NCBI RefSeq assembly: GCF_933775445.1
Contig: NC_065872.1
Coordinates: 4,526,001 to 4,590,000 of the forward strand
Direction: 5' to 3'
Length of the DNA stretch: 64,000 bases
From: Argentina anserina
Taxonomy: Eukaryota > Streptophyta > Magnoliopsida > Rosales > Rosaceae
Positions 23,071 through 38,550 of this stretch are shown here, piece by piece. The position numbers were made by a program, and so were the translations under genes. How positions within the stretch are numbered: position 1 is the stretch's first letter; the number at the start of each line of letters is the position of its first letter. The notes beneath the pieces were generated by a model, which worked only from the letters and a program-made list of their open reading frames with translations, searched no databases and had not been told where the DNA came from.

Positions 23071-26000
23071 TGTCACGCCCCGGTTTTTGAAGGGATTTTT
23101 TTTATTATCCGAAGTGTGCGTTAAAAAAAAAATAAATTAAAAAAATATAAAATAGAAAATAACACATTCTTATAGAAATTGACTTCTTATTTCATTACAG
23201 AGGTACATAAGTATATAGAACCCAAATGTACTACATGTTGCTTACACATCTACAACTCCAAGTACTCTAATCCATTTTGATTACTAATTTTCGTGGTTCT
23301 CAGTTTAAAATCTGCAAGACTATAAAGGGGTGAGCTCAACTTGTAGCTCAGTAGGAGTGATTCATCTCAAACATAGATAATCAAACAATCAATATATGAT
23401 ATATGTATGTATACACATTCTACTCTAGTTAATTCACATAGAAGAATACACTAAGCTTACATGTCACATACCATGTATTTTAACCAAGAATGTGACTCAG
23501 GATACTCAACCACATGAACTAACTTTCACCAAAAATCATTTCCCTAGACCTCTTTTGCTAGTCATCTTGTCCATTCTCACTTCTCCAACCTCGAATTACC
23601 CTTTCTCATTCTATACTAATTGCGCAATAACCATGGGTATATATGGGTGCATGAATCATGATACTTGCTGAGGTTATGGACTCAACTACACAAAATATTA
23701 ATACCATATTACCTTCATCACCCTTATCCTTCATATGTCTTTGCATAATGATGCATCAATAGATAATTCAAATGTGTATGCATCAAATATTTAACCAAAC
23801 AAGCAACAAACATCAAACATGTCAACCAACACATATTCACACAATACAAATGAGTAGAGGTTCCCAGATCCCCCTACATTTGCTGAGCAATTGGAAATGC
23901 ACATGTTCTTGCATGAACAGTAAATATCTAAGCATAAATCACATATTACATATAATAACATATCCTATCTATAAGTACACAATTGACTCCAAATACAAAG
24001 TTAATATTTATAACGTAAGAACATATTTTACTATAAGGGTACGTCTTAAGATAACACTAACCTAACTTCCATGTTATTTGGATCTCCTTTGAAGTGATAC
24101 TTCAAATAATTAAACAAATGTCATGCATGTCTTTTTAAAAAACATATAATTGATAACTACAACTAATTTCACTATGTCATAAGCTATTCAAATAAATACT
24201 GAAAATAATGCCACATGTTTTGTTGAAAAACTAAGATTGTATAATTCAGTCTGTAATCAAATTGAACAAGTTTGATACAGAGAAGCTATTGAAATCAAAG
24301 AAGCAAACTATCATCCAAATGCAGTTATTCCTAATGTAGACCCTTAAATTCAGAAAATCATAACTAAATATAAAATGTCTTTCTTAAGAGATTCAGGTCC
24401 TAAAATAATGATTGAGATATCTATTACAAGTTTACAACTCATCTAAAGACACCAACATCAATGAATCGACTGAAAGATACAGTCTTTAGTAAAAATTGCA
24501 GCTGGTCCAAAAATGCAGAAAAACTGATATACTGAATTTTCCCGAACTGATCTTCAACTTTGAAAAGCCATATCTTAATTTAGAAAAATCATTTTGAAGA
24601 GATTCCAGTTCTGAAATAAAAAGATTAATATGTCTACTAAAACTTTTGTGAAGACAACAATTCCAAATACCAAACCAAAATGCATAGTTTTCAACAACAA
24701 AGTGACTGTGGCCAAAACTCGGAATAATAGATCTACAGAATTTCCTGATGCAAATCTTTAACTTTGAAAAATCATAACTAAATCTAGGAAACTCTTTTTT
24801 AAGTGATCCCAACTCTGAAATGATTATTGTAATGTCTACTATAAATTCTATGAAGACACTGACTTCAAATAACAAACATAATTGTACCTAAATCAGGTTG
24901 ACATATAACTGGATGTAAAACTCAGAAACTGTTTTGCAGAATGCAGAAGCTGACCTTTGAAAAATCACAACTTAATCTAGAAAAAATCTTTGCAAGGGAT
25001 TCCAACTCTCAAATGATATTTGAAATGTTTACTACAACTTTAATGCAGAAAACAACCTCAAATACTGAACTGAAATATACAGTAATTTAATTAAAAGGCT
25101 GCTGGGTTCAAATCTCAGAAAATGGTGTGCATCCTGCAAACATATGCTTTTTGACTCAAACTTGACCAACGAATTTCAAAATGAAATTTCATCAAACTAC
25201 ACAGAATCAAACAATATTTATGAGCTTTCAATCATGTAAATGGTTACTGAAACAAATACCAAAATCAAAGTACTATATATGGTTTGCTTAAGATTAAATA
25301 AATGATTATGGAACAGAAATTTCCCAAATGAATGTTGCATTAGTTCATACCAAGTTTAAGGTTCTTAATCTACAATATGGACATATAATTGATCATATAG
25401 GGTCCCTGTTCACTCTAAACTCTAATTCTATAAACCAAATGAAAGATCATGAGCCAACAACCACCTTAGAATTGATTAGGACACCCATATTTATGAAATA
25501 ATGTCACTGAATGATCTTAATAGCTTCTATGCTTGCAATATATTTGAAAAACATGTAGGATATGAACTGAATAAAAGCATAAGCTAATGTATACAAGTAC
25601 TAGCTAGGCTACACAAAACAGCAAATATAAGATTTAAAATAGCTGCTAGGAGGATTGAATTCACCTTTGAATCCCAAACCTTATGGATTATGTTTCTGAT
25701 TCTTATCTTGGTTCTTCTGACTTCTATCTTCTATCTCATCTCTTCTGTAATTACTTCTTGTCTCTCCCACACTCAATCTCACTCACGTTCTATTTCTATT
25801 GCTCTATTGCAGAGTGTAGAAGAAACATATATGCAGCTGTTATTTATACTAGACATGTAGTGGACCACCAAGGTAAAGAATTCTGGAAATGCTTGGACAT
25901 CAAGCAAACCAAACTGGTCAAACCTTATCACCTTGATTGCTTGATCACTATTCACTAAGCATTCAATAGATAAACTCATGTGTTCCTATCTCCTAATAAA

Positions 26001-26448
26001 GCCTTCACCAGCAAGCCCTATTGCAGAGATATGTATGTAGGTTCTTATCCTTATATAACGTAACGCCCAAGCTAAAAACTTGATTACCTAGAAATTGAAC
26101 ATCTCTTGTTTGCCCATGGTTTTCAAAATTTCTGAGGCGGTTCAAGGGAGCTGGAAGTTGTTTTCAGATTAGGATTGGAATACCAGAGGAAGAAAGCGGT
26201 GATGAAAAGGAAGAAGACGACAATAAGATAAATGAGGAAGAAGGAGAGAGATGTCGTTCTAAATTTGTACGACAAAAGCTTTTCTTTAAAAACTATTTTG
26301 GGCTTCGGTGATCATGGTTGTTGGGCCAATACTCTCCTAATTAAGTAAATAAAAATAACAAATTAGAAGAGCAAAATAATACAAACTAAATTATTTAAAT
26401 AAAAACATATTAGTAAATAAGTATATATTAAAATTTCAGGTTATCACA
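23071..26448. mobile_element. Solo LTR, 3.4 kb, with 5-bp target duplication GGTCA
   Basis: The block begins TGTCACGCCCCGG and ends GGTTATCACA, the TG...CA termini of LTRs, and is flanked on both sides by GGTCA (23066-23070 and 26449-26453). It has no coding domains, no primer-binding site and no internal repetition of its own ends, which fits a solo LTR left by recombination between two LTRs. The length of 3378 bp is large for an LTR. The middle carries diverged repeats of about 200 bp. Short open frames within it are not genes. Confidence 0.82.
24345..25090. repeat. About four diverged ~200-bp tandem repeats inside the solo LTR
   Basis: Recurring blocks of the form GAAAAATCATAACTAAATC, then GATTCCAACTCTGAAATGAT, TGTCTACTA and GAAGACA, begin near 24353, 24561, 24764 and 24957, a spacing of roughly 195-210 bp. 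Copies are strongly diverged, with many substitutions and small indels. Confidence 0.6.
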
Positions 26449-26470
26449 GGTCACTACTATATTTCTTAAA

Positions 26471-26882
26471 GGAAAATAATTGTGTTCATACCAATATGGA
26501 TGCACACGTCCATACCCTATTTTATTTTTATACCTTTAGTAATGTGATTCCATAATATTAACCATTCAAAAGTTTAAACGATAAAAAAAGATTATTTCTG
26601 AAAAATATGAATTGAAACAAAAATCGTTTTCTAAGTCGATTACATCAAACAAATGAACAGTAATTGTGAAAGTTAGTAGTCTTATAATCAGTCATATGTT
26701 TGTTTGATACAATCGGCTATGCAAACGATATTTGTTTAAATTGATTTTTTTTTACAAAAGTGATATTTATTGATTAACAAAATTTTTAAACAGTTAAAAT
26801 TTTATATTCATACTAATAATATATAGAAATTAGAGAAGTTTGGACGCACACGTCCATACTGGTATAGATACAAGTATTTTCC
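26471..26882. mobile_element. Mutator-like MITE with 9-bp target duplication
   Basis: This 412-bp element has terminal inverted repeats of about 45 bp. The left end, GGAAAATAATTGTGTTCATA and on through GTCCATAC, mirrors the right end, which reads GTCCATACTGGTATAGATAC and on to TATTTTCC. It is flanked by a perfect 9-bp duplication TTTCTTAAA at 26462-26470 and 26883-26891. Nine-bp duplications with long inverted repeats are characteristic of Mutator-like elements. There is no open frame, so it is non-autonomous. It starts only 17 bp beyond the target duplication of the neighbouring solo LTR. Confidence 0.85.
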
Positions 26883-27059
26883 TTTCTTAAAAGAGTAATG
26901 TGCGAAGTTTAATCATGGTTACATAAAAATGGAAAATGGATAGAGATGACACTAGCTACTTCAGTAGGCAGGAAATTCTCAAATGAATCATTCAAGTCTG
27001 TAGAGACCTTTTGATGAATATAAGAAGTATGATGATAAAGATTAGATGTGATCAAATTA

Positions 27060-28400
27060 CCGATTTGGATTGTAGATCCATGCTTAGTTTCTAATTTTAA
27101 ATATATGAATTTCACTATCAAATGATAGATTTACGTGTACATCTAATTGTATATATTTGCCTAATTCCTCATATGACCAAATTGGATTATAAACTCACGC
27201 TAGTTAGTTTTAAATGTAATCCACCCATTCATGTTTGGTTTTATTTGTAAACCAACCACATATATGGATTATACGTGTGCTCAGTTTAATTTATAAATAC
27301 GTATAGTATTCCACCTTCAAATAATAAAAATAGGACTTTTTATGCGGCTAGGGTTCTCTCTTACAAAAACTTTGCCACCGCTTGAGCTCTTTTGCTCGTC
27401 CAGCTGCGCCACGACATCGGTGTGGGTCTTTCGCCTTACCGTCATGTGTGGTCGGACGTGATGGTTGTGTAGTTTTTAAGAGGTTTCCTCTTATCTTGTT
27501 TCTAGTCGATGGTGGCGCATCACAAGTGGTAGTTTTTGTGGGAGATGGTGGATATCGATGGTGTAGTTGGGTTCTACACCAGATCTGGATCGTGGGGTTG
27601 TGAGCGGCTCCTCTTGGATCTCGTTCAAGTCCTTTGGAGCATGAGCTTCAAGTACTTCAAATCGCATAGTAGAATGTAGGGACGAGTATCCTCGTGATGG
27701 TGCCTTCTGGTGTGCTGCTGGCGAGGACGATTCAACGATGCTAGAAGTTGGGAGATGGAGGCGATGCAATGATCTTGGTGGAGCTTTGGCAGGGCTACAT
27801 GTGCTACAATCGTGGTGAGCTGGGTCCAAGCTTTGAGAGGTTCGACATTTTGGTGGCTGTGTTATGTCGGGTCTATCCTGACTGTATATTAAGTTTGTCC
27901 TAACTGTATGTCTAGCATGTCCCGACTCTATCCTTTTATTTTTGTTTATTTATTTTTAGTTTATTTTCTTGTAGTTTGTTTCTGTTTTTCTAAATACATG
28001 CTTGTCATAAATTTTTTTTCTTTTGGCCTGTATTGGTCTTTTGCCTTCCCATGTTTGATTATGAATACGGAAACCGTAGTGCTTCATTGCTAAAATATGG
28101 TGTTTATTACGTGTCTCCTTGATTTTTTCGGGTTTCTCTTATGTCTTCCGTGATGTAATTGTGGTTTGAGTCATAAATACTTGTCTACCAGAATGTGGTA
28201 GCAGTTTAATGTGTAGAATATTTGTTTTTTTTAACTATTGTTGAATGAAATTATTTCCATCCTAAAAAAATAAATAAAACGATCAAATTAGATCATACAT
28301 GCACGCTAGTTTTCAATGTATATATTCCACCGTCAAATGAAAATTTTGGATTATAAATCCATGCTTCTAGCCAATCTTTTCACGAGCAGATTAAGAATAA
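27060..28400. repeat. Diverged short repeats with motif TTGGATTATAAATCCATGC, split by a retroelement remnant
   Basis: Related units occur at about 27060-27128, 27175-27235, 27259-27330, then again at 28280-28345 and 28343-28400. Each has a GGATTATA or GGATTGTAGATCC part followed by a CTAGTTT or TAGTTT part and ATTCCACC-TCAAAT-like text. The two groups flank the retroelement-like block at 27335-28270, so that block probably inserted into a pre-existing array. Confidence 0.5.
27335..28270 (+). mobile_element. LINE/SINE-like non-LTR retroelement remnant
   Basis: A GC-richer block begins near GCGGCTAGGGTTCTC at about 27342 and changes to a T-rich 3' region ending in TTGAATGAAATTATTTCCATCC followed by an A-run (CCTAAAAAAATAAATAAAA, to about 28277). 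This 3' end with a terminal A-rich tail is typical of plant non-LTR retroelements. No reverse transcriptase domain is present, so it is 5'-truncated or non-autonomous. A clear target duplication was not found. Confidence 0.5.
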
Positions 28401-31400
28401 GCAATAAAAGGGAAAGGAAAAAATTGGTAGTTCAAACCCGTTTTCCTTCGGAAGAAAATCTGATGTCCCCATTTTCTTGTTTTTGTTCCTGCCCCTCCAT
28501 TAACCATTTGACACCTGTACTTCCACTCCAACTCAGCCAACATACATTTTACTCTGTTAATATGTAATAACTTATTATAAAAAATCAAATTAAAGAGATG
28601 ATGAAAATAATTATCTTTGGCAATACGACAAGGATTCTTCTCCATATCCAAGATGCTCTTTTCTGACTTTTGCTATGATTGTTATTAAGTTCATGAGTGA
28701 TATCATCAGATTTGATTATGATTAGATTCATGAGTGATCTTATTGAGTTCAGGTTCATGGATATGATCGATTGATATGGGTTCATGAGTAAGATCTGGGT
28801 TCATGACTCATAAGTTAGATTGTTTTAATCCAGTAAACTTGATTTTTCACGAGTATGATGACTACGATCTCCATTAATGAGTAATATGTACGGTTCATCA
28901 GTGATAATAAGGAACTTGGACTACGTCGATTCCGATGACCTCAAAGATTTGGATCGTGATGAAGAGGCTGGTGCGGCACTACCCTTAATGGAGATGGTTC
29001 AATAAAGGACTGGTTTTAGTAATAGAACTAGTCAGAAGCCTCGAACCATTACACCTATTCAAAGAGAGGGTTGATGAACCCAGACCAAAAAGGATGAACC
29101 CAGAATTTTGACATTTTAAATTGGGCAAAACTAATCAATCTCACATACATATGTACCACCAACCCACCTAGAAATTTTCTAAACATATTGATCAATTATT
29201 CAACTTGGCCCAAACTTCCCAAATCTAGATTACCTCCATTTTATCGGCTTGGGGAAAGAACATGATCCCTATTAGACATCAAACTTATATGGTTGTTAAT
29301 TATTTTTGTTTTTTGTCATTATGAATTTCCTTCATGTTTAGTTAACGGAGTAATGTTTTTAGGTAATGTAGTTAACGTAGTTAGATGGCTATTAGATGAG
29401 CTGGACTGAAATACACACGTGTCAATAAATGAGTGGAGGGACAGGGATGGAGACAAAAAAATGGGGACAGCAGATTTTCTCTCTTTTCCTTCCACTGTTG
29501 TAAGCTGCTCTGTGAAACCAGCCTCACGCTTTGCCCTCCTCTCTAAGAGCCACATGGCACAGGCCTTCTTCTGCACCACCTGGCCCAACTTACAACTTGG
29601 AACGGGCGGGTCAGTGGATCGCACAAATCCGACCCTGCAGAGTGAGCAGGCCCGTTATTCTAACAAATTAGTGCCCTCGCTTGAGTGATAAGGCAGATAA
29701 GCTACTGCTACATAGCTCGGCGAGCACTTGTTACGTGCAAGGCTTCATAAACAGAGCTATAATTCTGGTTACTTTGATGTGGGGTGAAACTCAAACACAG
29801 ACAGTTTTATTAGTGCACAAATGGGAAGATAGTTGGCCAAAAATTGATGAAAGCTTACCGGGATGCTAAGATCAACACAGATGGGATAGAGCTGAGCTGT
29901 TTATGAGTGTTTTCCGGAGATTCACTTCCATCCTAATCGATCCTTGCTGTTCTGGATTAATCGTGAAAAACATATCGAACAAAGATTAGCTTTTCGAGAT
30001 TTGACAGTGCGCTTCCTCACTTGGCCTAGCTTTGTGATCGGAAAAGAGCAACCGGCTAATGGAATTGTGGGAAGAGTAGGTTAGTTTTACAGTATAGACA
30101 TTGTAGATGCAACCAGCTAGGCAAATGAAAGGATGAAGGATCATATTATGGTTTTGGATATGTACAACTCGAGGCTTGTTTTGAAGTTTCCACCTCTGCT
30201 ATAACAGAAGCATTATTTCGAAATGGTAATGGTAGTGGAGCAGTTCTTTGTTAGTCTAATGTAAATCTTATTAATGTTTACAATTTCACCTGGCTACTGA
30301 TGTGAAGCTGTATGATCATGTCCTCCGGTTCAAGCATCAAGATCACATACTGTACTTTTCTGAGATTATTTTGACCATCTAAGGTTGATCATAATTACTT
30401 TGAACTCAACATACGCTCATTCAATTAAGGTTAGAACAATTGAAATTAGGTTAGTTGTACTGATGATGCAACAATCTGATTGTAAATGCTTTGAATAAGA
30501 ATTACCGAAAGAACCCAAAATAATATGAAACACAAAGAAAATTACAAAGACAAAAAAATTGACCTTGTTACTCATTCATTTTGGTCATTTTGACTCAACA
30601 TTCTTGTAAATGCACACTGCTAAATTGTAAGTCATGCCTAACCATCATAGGACACTATATTGTGTACCCACCTTTTTTTATTTTGATGCTTATGCTTCAA
30701 AATGAAAAAAAAAATATTGGAGTAACAGATTGTATTATGATTTGAGTTTTATATAGAGGTTTGTAAAGTTCATAAGTCTCTGCCATTGTTGTCCTATATA
30801 TATTTTTTAATTTTCTCCTATATCTAATATGATAAGCAACAATAGTTACAAACTTTATAAGTCATATCTCCATACTTTGAATTCTTATACCAAGAACCCA
30901 GTATATAACAAATGAATACAATTGGAGGCACCCCACATGAAGTTCATGACTTTCATCCAATCTTAAATTTAATTTGACAATGATACACTATATAGTTGAG
31001 ATAGCACATAACAATCCTGAAGTGTGATGGTTAATTGTAAGAGTTCAACACAATTTTATGCTAATAATCAAGAAAATAGTCACAGGCAGGGCGGATCCTC
31101 TATGTTAGAAGGCAATGATCCCCCGGCCAATTAAAAAAAATTACTAGTAATAATTTCTTTTTAAAGTACAAGCATTTCCTACACCCACTTACATCTAATT
31201 TTCCCACCCACACCCAACTATTTTACACTCATATAATTGCGACATTTACCAAATTTCTTTCTTTTTGTTCACATTTTTACTTTCTTTCTTTCTCTTCGTC
31301 TTCTTCCCCAATTACCCAACCTCAAAAACTAAAACCCTAATTTCTAGATTTGATTGATTGATTGCATTTGTGATCTATTACTGATTTGAGCCACACTATA

Positions 31401-32040
31401 GTTCAAACAAGGAAGAGTGAGTTTTATCCTATGTTTTTATAGATTGATTTGTTTAGTTTTAACTATCCATGTTTCTTTGACAACAACAAAAATATCATTT
31501 TCAACTATGAACATTATCAAGACTAAATTTAGAAATAAGATAAGAGATGAGTTTTTTAGCGATTGTATGGTCTTTTATATTGAGAAAAAATGTTGAATCT
31601 ATATGGAATGAAAATGTCATAAAAGAGTTTGAATAAATGTTAACTTGTAGAGTTATATTTAGTTAGTTTAACATTCTCTATTATATGTATTTGAGGAATT
31701 ACTCATTGTGTTTCTCACTAACTAAGTGTATCCATTCTAATTTCAGTTAATTAAAAAAATTTAGCACGATCAAAATTTTCATTATTTTCATCATCTTCTT
31801 CGGTTTAAGTATCTCAAGTTAATAATCCAAAATCCAGTCACAGGCAAAGATTTGGAAGAAAATTGATCAAGCGGTGACTGGACATGTTACTCCAAAATCG
31901 AGTTGGGTTTTCCATAATCATGGTGACCACGGGCCACCCAAAAAACGTCGACAGTCAACCAGTCCGTCTTAGATACCATTAAGCCAATTAAACACAAAAC
32001 CAAATAAACCGAAAACCCCAAACGCAACCAGAAGAAGCTC
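28400..32040. other. Gene-poor AT-rich spacer
   Basis: No supported gene. From about 28690 to 28820 a degenerate unit close to GGTTCATGAGTGAT is repeated about five times. Open frames near 29419-29624 have no recognisable family and no splice context. The part at 31090-31740 contains a T/C-rich leader-like stretch but no frame I can support. The last few hundred bases, from about 31700, are the upstream region of the gene starting at 32507. Confidence 0.4.
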
Positions 32041-32506
32041 TCTGCCCCCAAATCCCCAATCTTCACCGGTTCAGGTTCAGGTTCAGGTACTTACCTTCTC
32101 CTTCAACCCCAAATTTTCAGTTCTTCCATTCATTACTGTCAGCTGCTATTAGCAATTTTGAATTTGAATTCCCAATTTGCCCTAAATCGATGAAATTGGA
32201 TTTTTAGGGTTTGGAGGAAAGATTGAAACTTTAATGACTAACGTCTTGAATTGAGCTAATAGCATTGGTTTGTGCATAATTGGTTTCTGGGTTTTGTATT
32301 ATATGTATGAATTATGGAGTTTCTTAGAGCCCATTATGATTGTATGAGCTATTTGACTTGAAAGTTGAAAGCTCTGGCACTTTAAATTTCAATCATAGAT
32401 GAATTATGCGTTGAACTCAACTTAGCTGCGGTAATGTGGTTTTTGGGAACCACTGATTTTACTGATTTATAATGCATCTGCTCTACATTGCAGCATCCGG
32501 TGAATA

Positions 32507-32959
32507 ATGCAGGACTCGAATGTTCCTCTTTCGGATGAATTTTCGATTCCCAAGTCGCGGAAGAAGAAGGTTACTGCCCAGAAAGGCCCCTTGTTTCAGG
32601 TGCAAGGGAATGAGGGGAATGAGGTGAATGAGGCTCCTTTTCTTCCTGTAAAAGCTGGGAGCAAGCCATCCAAAAGAAGCGTGAAGAGGGAAGTTTCGCC
32701 AATGGTACAGAAACCGGAGAGGTCGAATTCGAATGCGTTGCCTGATTCGTCTACGTCTGGAAGAAACTACCGTGAGCTGAGGCTGAAGTACTTGAGGATG
32801 GAAGAAGAGAGCTTTACGGTGGGGAAAGATCTACGAGAGGTTGAAGAAGAGGTTAAGACACTTGAGGAGGAGAAGTTTGCACTCTTGGACCAGCTTGTTG
32901 TGTTAGAAGGCCTGGTTGATCCTTCAGAGTTGCAACCCCAGGGTCTGCATTCATCCTAG
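32507..32959 (+). CDS. Small coiled-coil protein of unknown function
   Basis: An intact 150-residue frame in one coding exon. The N-terminal half is polar and basic, with a likely nuclear-localisation cluster SRKKK near residue 17 and KPSKRSVKRE near 53. The C-terminal half (about 85-140) is a strongly charged heptad-like helix: YRELRLKYLRMEEESF, then VEEEVKTLEEEKFALLDQ, predicted as coiled coil. A 5' leader with a likely intron precedes it: a GGTTCAGGTTCAGGTAC donor near 32089 and a TTGCAG acceptor near 32493. Codon use and the leader structure make it a real gene. I do not recognise the family; it looks like a plant-conserved nuclear scaffold-type protein. It converges on the subtilase gene downstream. 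Confidence 0.72.
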   Translation: MQDSNVPLSDEFSIPKSRKKKVTAQKGPLFQVQGNEGNEVNEAPFLPVKAGSKPSKRSVKREVSPMVQKPERSNSNALPDSSTSGRNYRELRLKYLRMEEESFTVGKDLREVEEEVKTLEEEKFALLDQLVVLEGLVDPSELQPQGLHSS

Positions 32960-33553
32960 TTTATCTCTTTGTATCATTTTGTTTGATTACTCAGCACACA
33001 TGTATAATATGATATAAGGTCTCAAAGATTAGGGATCGGCTATTGTTAAAACTTCAAAAAGAGTGTATCCGGTTCCTTTTGTAACTTGATATATGTACTT
33101 GATGTCTAATGTTTGAATACATAAATTGATGTTGCCTATTGTTGCCAAATGGAATGTACTTCCCTTTTTCTTCACAGATTTGTTTCATTCACAAGTACAC
33201 ATATGGAGCTTCATGCTTCATTGAAAGCAAAGCAAAGAAAACTGAGAAGGACAATATAATGAAGGCACGGAACATCAGAATTTATAACTAGTCAAAGATA
33301 GGGGCTATACATAAAAAAAAAAACTTGATCCACAAGGCAGGACGCTAACAAGAATAATCTTTCTTTAATTTCCTCATATTTGCCACAGGAAAAACAAATA
33401 ATCCGGTAATAAATTCAATCTTAAAGCTTAAAAACTATAGGCAATTTGGAGTACTAATCTTCACTTGATTCTGCATTGGCATCTTACTGTGTAGGGTTTG
33501 GTATACTAAGGATATCAATGTCCTAAAACTAACTTAACTGTTCCGCAAGGCTG

Positions 33554-37070
<3,517 letters not shown>

Positions 37071-37308
37071 TCAGTTCAAGTTTCCCCAACCTTACTCAAA
37101 AGTGATAAGTATATCATGTACTTAACCAAAACAGTTAAATATAGAAGCAAAGATACATTTGTTACTTGACGTGTGTGTGTGATATCACTGATATGTATAG
37201 GTAAAATGGCTCAGAGAGAAACTGTGATGCAAAGCCAAAAAGAGACACAGACGCCGATGATATGATGAAACGTGAAGACAAGAATGGTGAGTGGGTGAAG
37301 GGTGGGAA

Positions 37309-37352
<44 letters not shown>

Positions 37353-37879
37353 GGGGATTTTTATTTGCTTCAAGAAATAAAAGTAAAGCCTGAAGCTTTG
37401 ACCGTTAAAAAAGCGATCTTTGGGTTTAACAGCTATATATCATAGAACAGTGGAATGCAGCAGTGAAGCAACTAAGCACTCATGATCAGTTTTACTTTAC
37501 CAAGTGATTAGTGTTCCATTTACTTTCATCAGTTTTCATGTTGTTGATCATATCTAACTAAACACACTCACGGACACTCCTAATGTGAGTCAGAAACTTA
37601 TTCTATCATTTAACTAGCAAAATAATATCTTTTCTTATCTAAATCATAGAGATATGAAACAGCCTAATTCGTATGAATTGTTGGTTGAGTCTATTAGAAT
37701 ATATACTAGTTCGATACTCGATCGACATAACATTTGAATTTGATAAAATATGTTACATTGTATATAGGAATAGAATACATAATCTGAGAACAAGAATTCA
37801 TAGTCTTAGTAGGTTTGTCATTCTTATTTCACTGGAATGCAATTTATGAATTATGAATGTGTACGTACTCCCGTCATTG
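37071..37879. other. Subtilase promoter and spacer before the LTR element
   Basis: Non-coding DNA containing the GA/CT tract and an AT-rich promoter region. No element ends are seen until the left LTR begins at 37880. Confidence 0.45.
37312..37349. repeat. GA/CT microsatellite upstream of the subtilase gene
   Basis: An uninterrupted run of AG dinucleotides of about 37 bp lies 242 bp upstream of the subtilase ATG. On the gene strand it is a CT tract, a common feature of plant 5' leaders and GAGA-type promoters. Length is likely polymorphic. Confidence 0.9.
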
Positions 37880-38516
37880 TGATATATGACGAGAAATGTG
37901 TAAATTAAATTAGAAAAATATAAAGACAAGTAAACAATGAACAATAAAAAATAATGATGTAAAGATAGTTAATTTGCGTGTCTTAAGACAATTAGCTGTT
38001 GAAATATTTAAGAATATGATCTTTTGGACTTTTCGGATTGCTCTTACGAAATTGCATATTTTAATTTGTGAATTAGATAAGGCTATAATGTCCGTTTGAG
38101 ACGCATAATACCTTTATGAAATGAGAACGACAAGATTACAAGACTCACTATAGTGAGCCCCGTCATATTTAAGCTAAACAAAAACATTTTACTATTCCGA
38201 TTCGAGATTTAGTATTTTAGACTAGTTATATTTTCCTTTTAAACTCTTTTATTTAGGTTTATTTGTTTTTTTTATTATTTGGATTCTTTAGGTTTCAATG
38301 TTAGATTATGACTTTGATTTTGTTTAAGTTATTGATGCTATATAAGCATCATCTTTCTTTGTATTTGGACAACTTTTATATCAATAAATCTTTTTGAGTT
38401 TTCTCAAATTTTCCTAGTAGATTCCATAACTTCTTATGGATTCGAGAAACCCTAGTCTTATGGATTCAATGTTGTCATTGGTAGATTCCAACAGGCAACA
38501 GGTTAGTTTCGCTGCA
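37880..38516 (+). mobile_element. Left LTR of a non-autonomous LTR retroelement
   Basis: This 637-bp sequence begins TGATATATGACGAGAAATG and ends GTTAGTTTCGCTGCA. It aligns along its whole length with 42488-43146, with scattered substitutions and indels, so the two are a pair of LTRs. A TATA-like TATATAAGC near 38340 lies in a plausible promoter place. The primer-binding site follows directly. Confidence 0.88.
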
Positions 38517-38521
38517 TCAAG

Positions 38522-38533
38522 TGGTATCAGAGC
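38522..38533 (+). promoter_or_regulatory. Primer-binding site for initiator methionine tRNA
   Basis: TGGTATCAGAGC lies 5 bp after the left LTR and is the classic complement to the 3' end of plant initiator tRNA-Met used for minus-strand priming by LTR retroelements. It fixes the orientation of the element as plus. Confidence 0.9.
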
Positions 38534-38550
38534 AAGTCTAACATGTCTCT

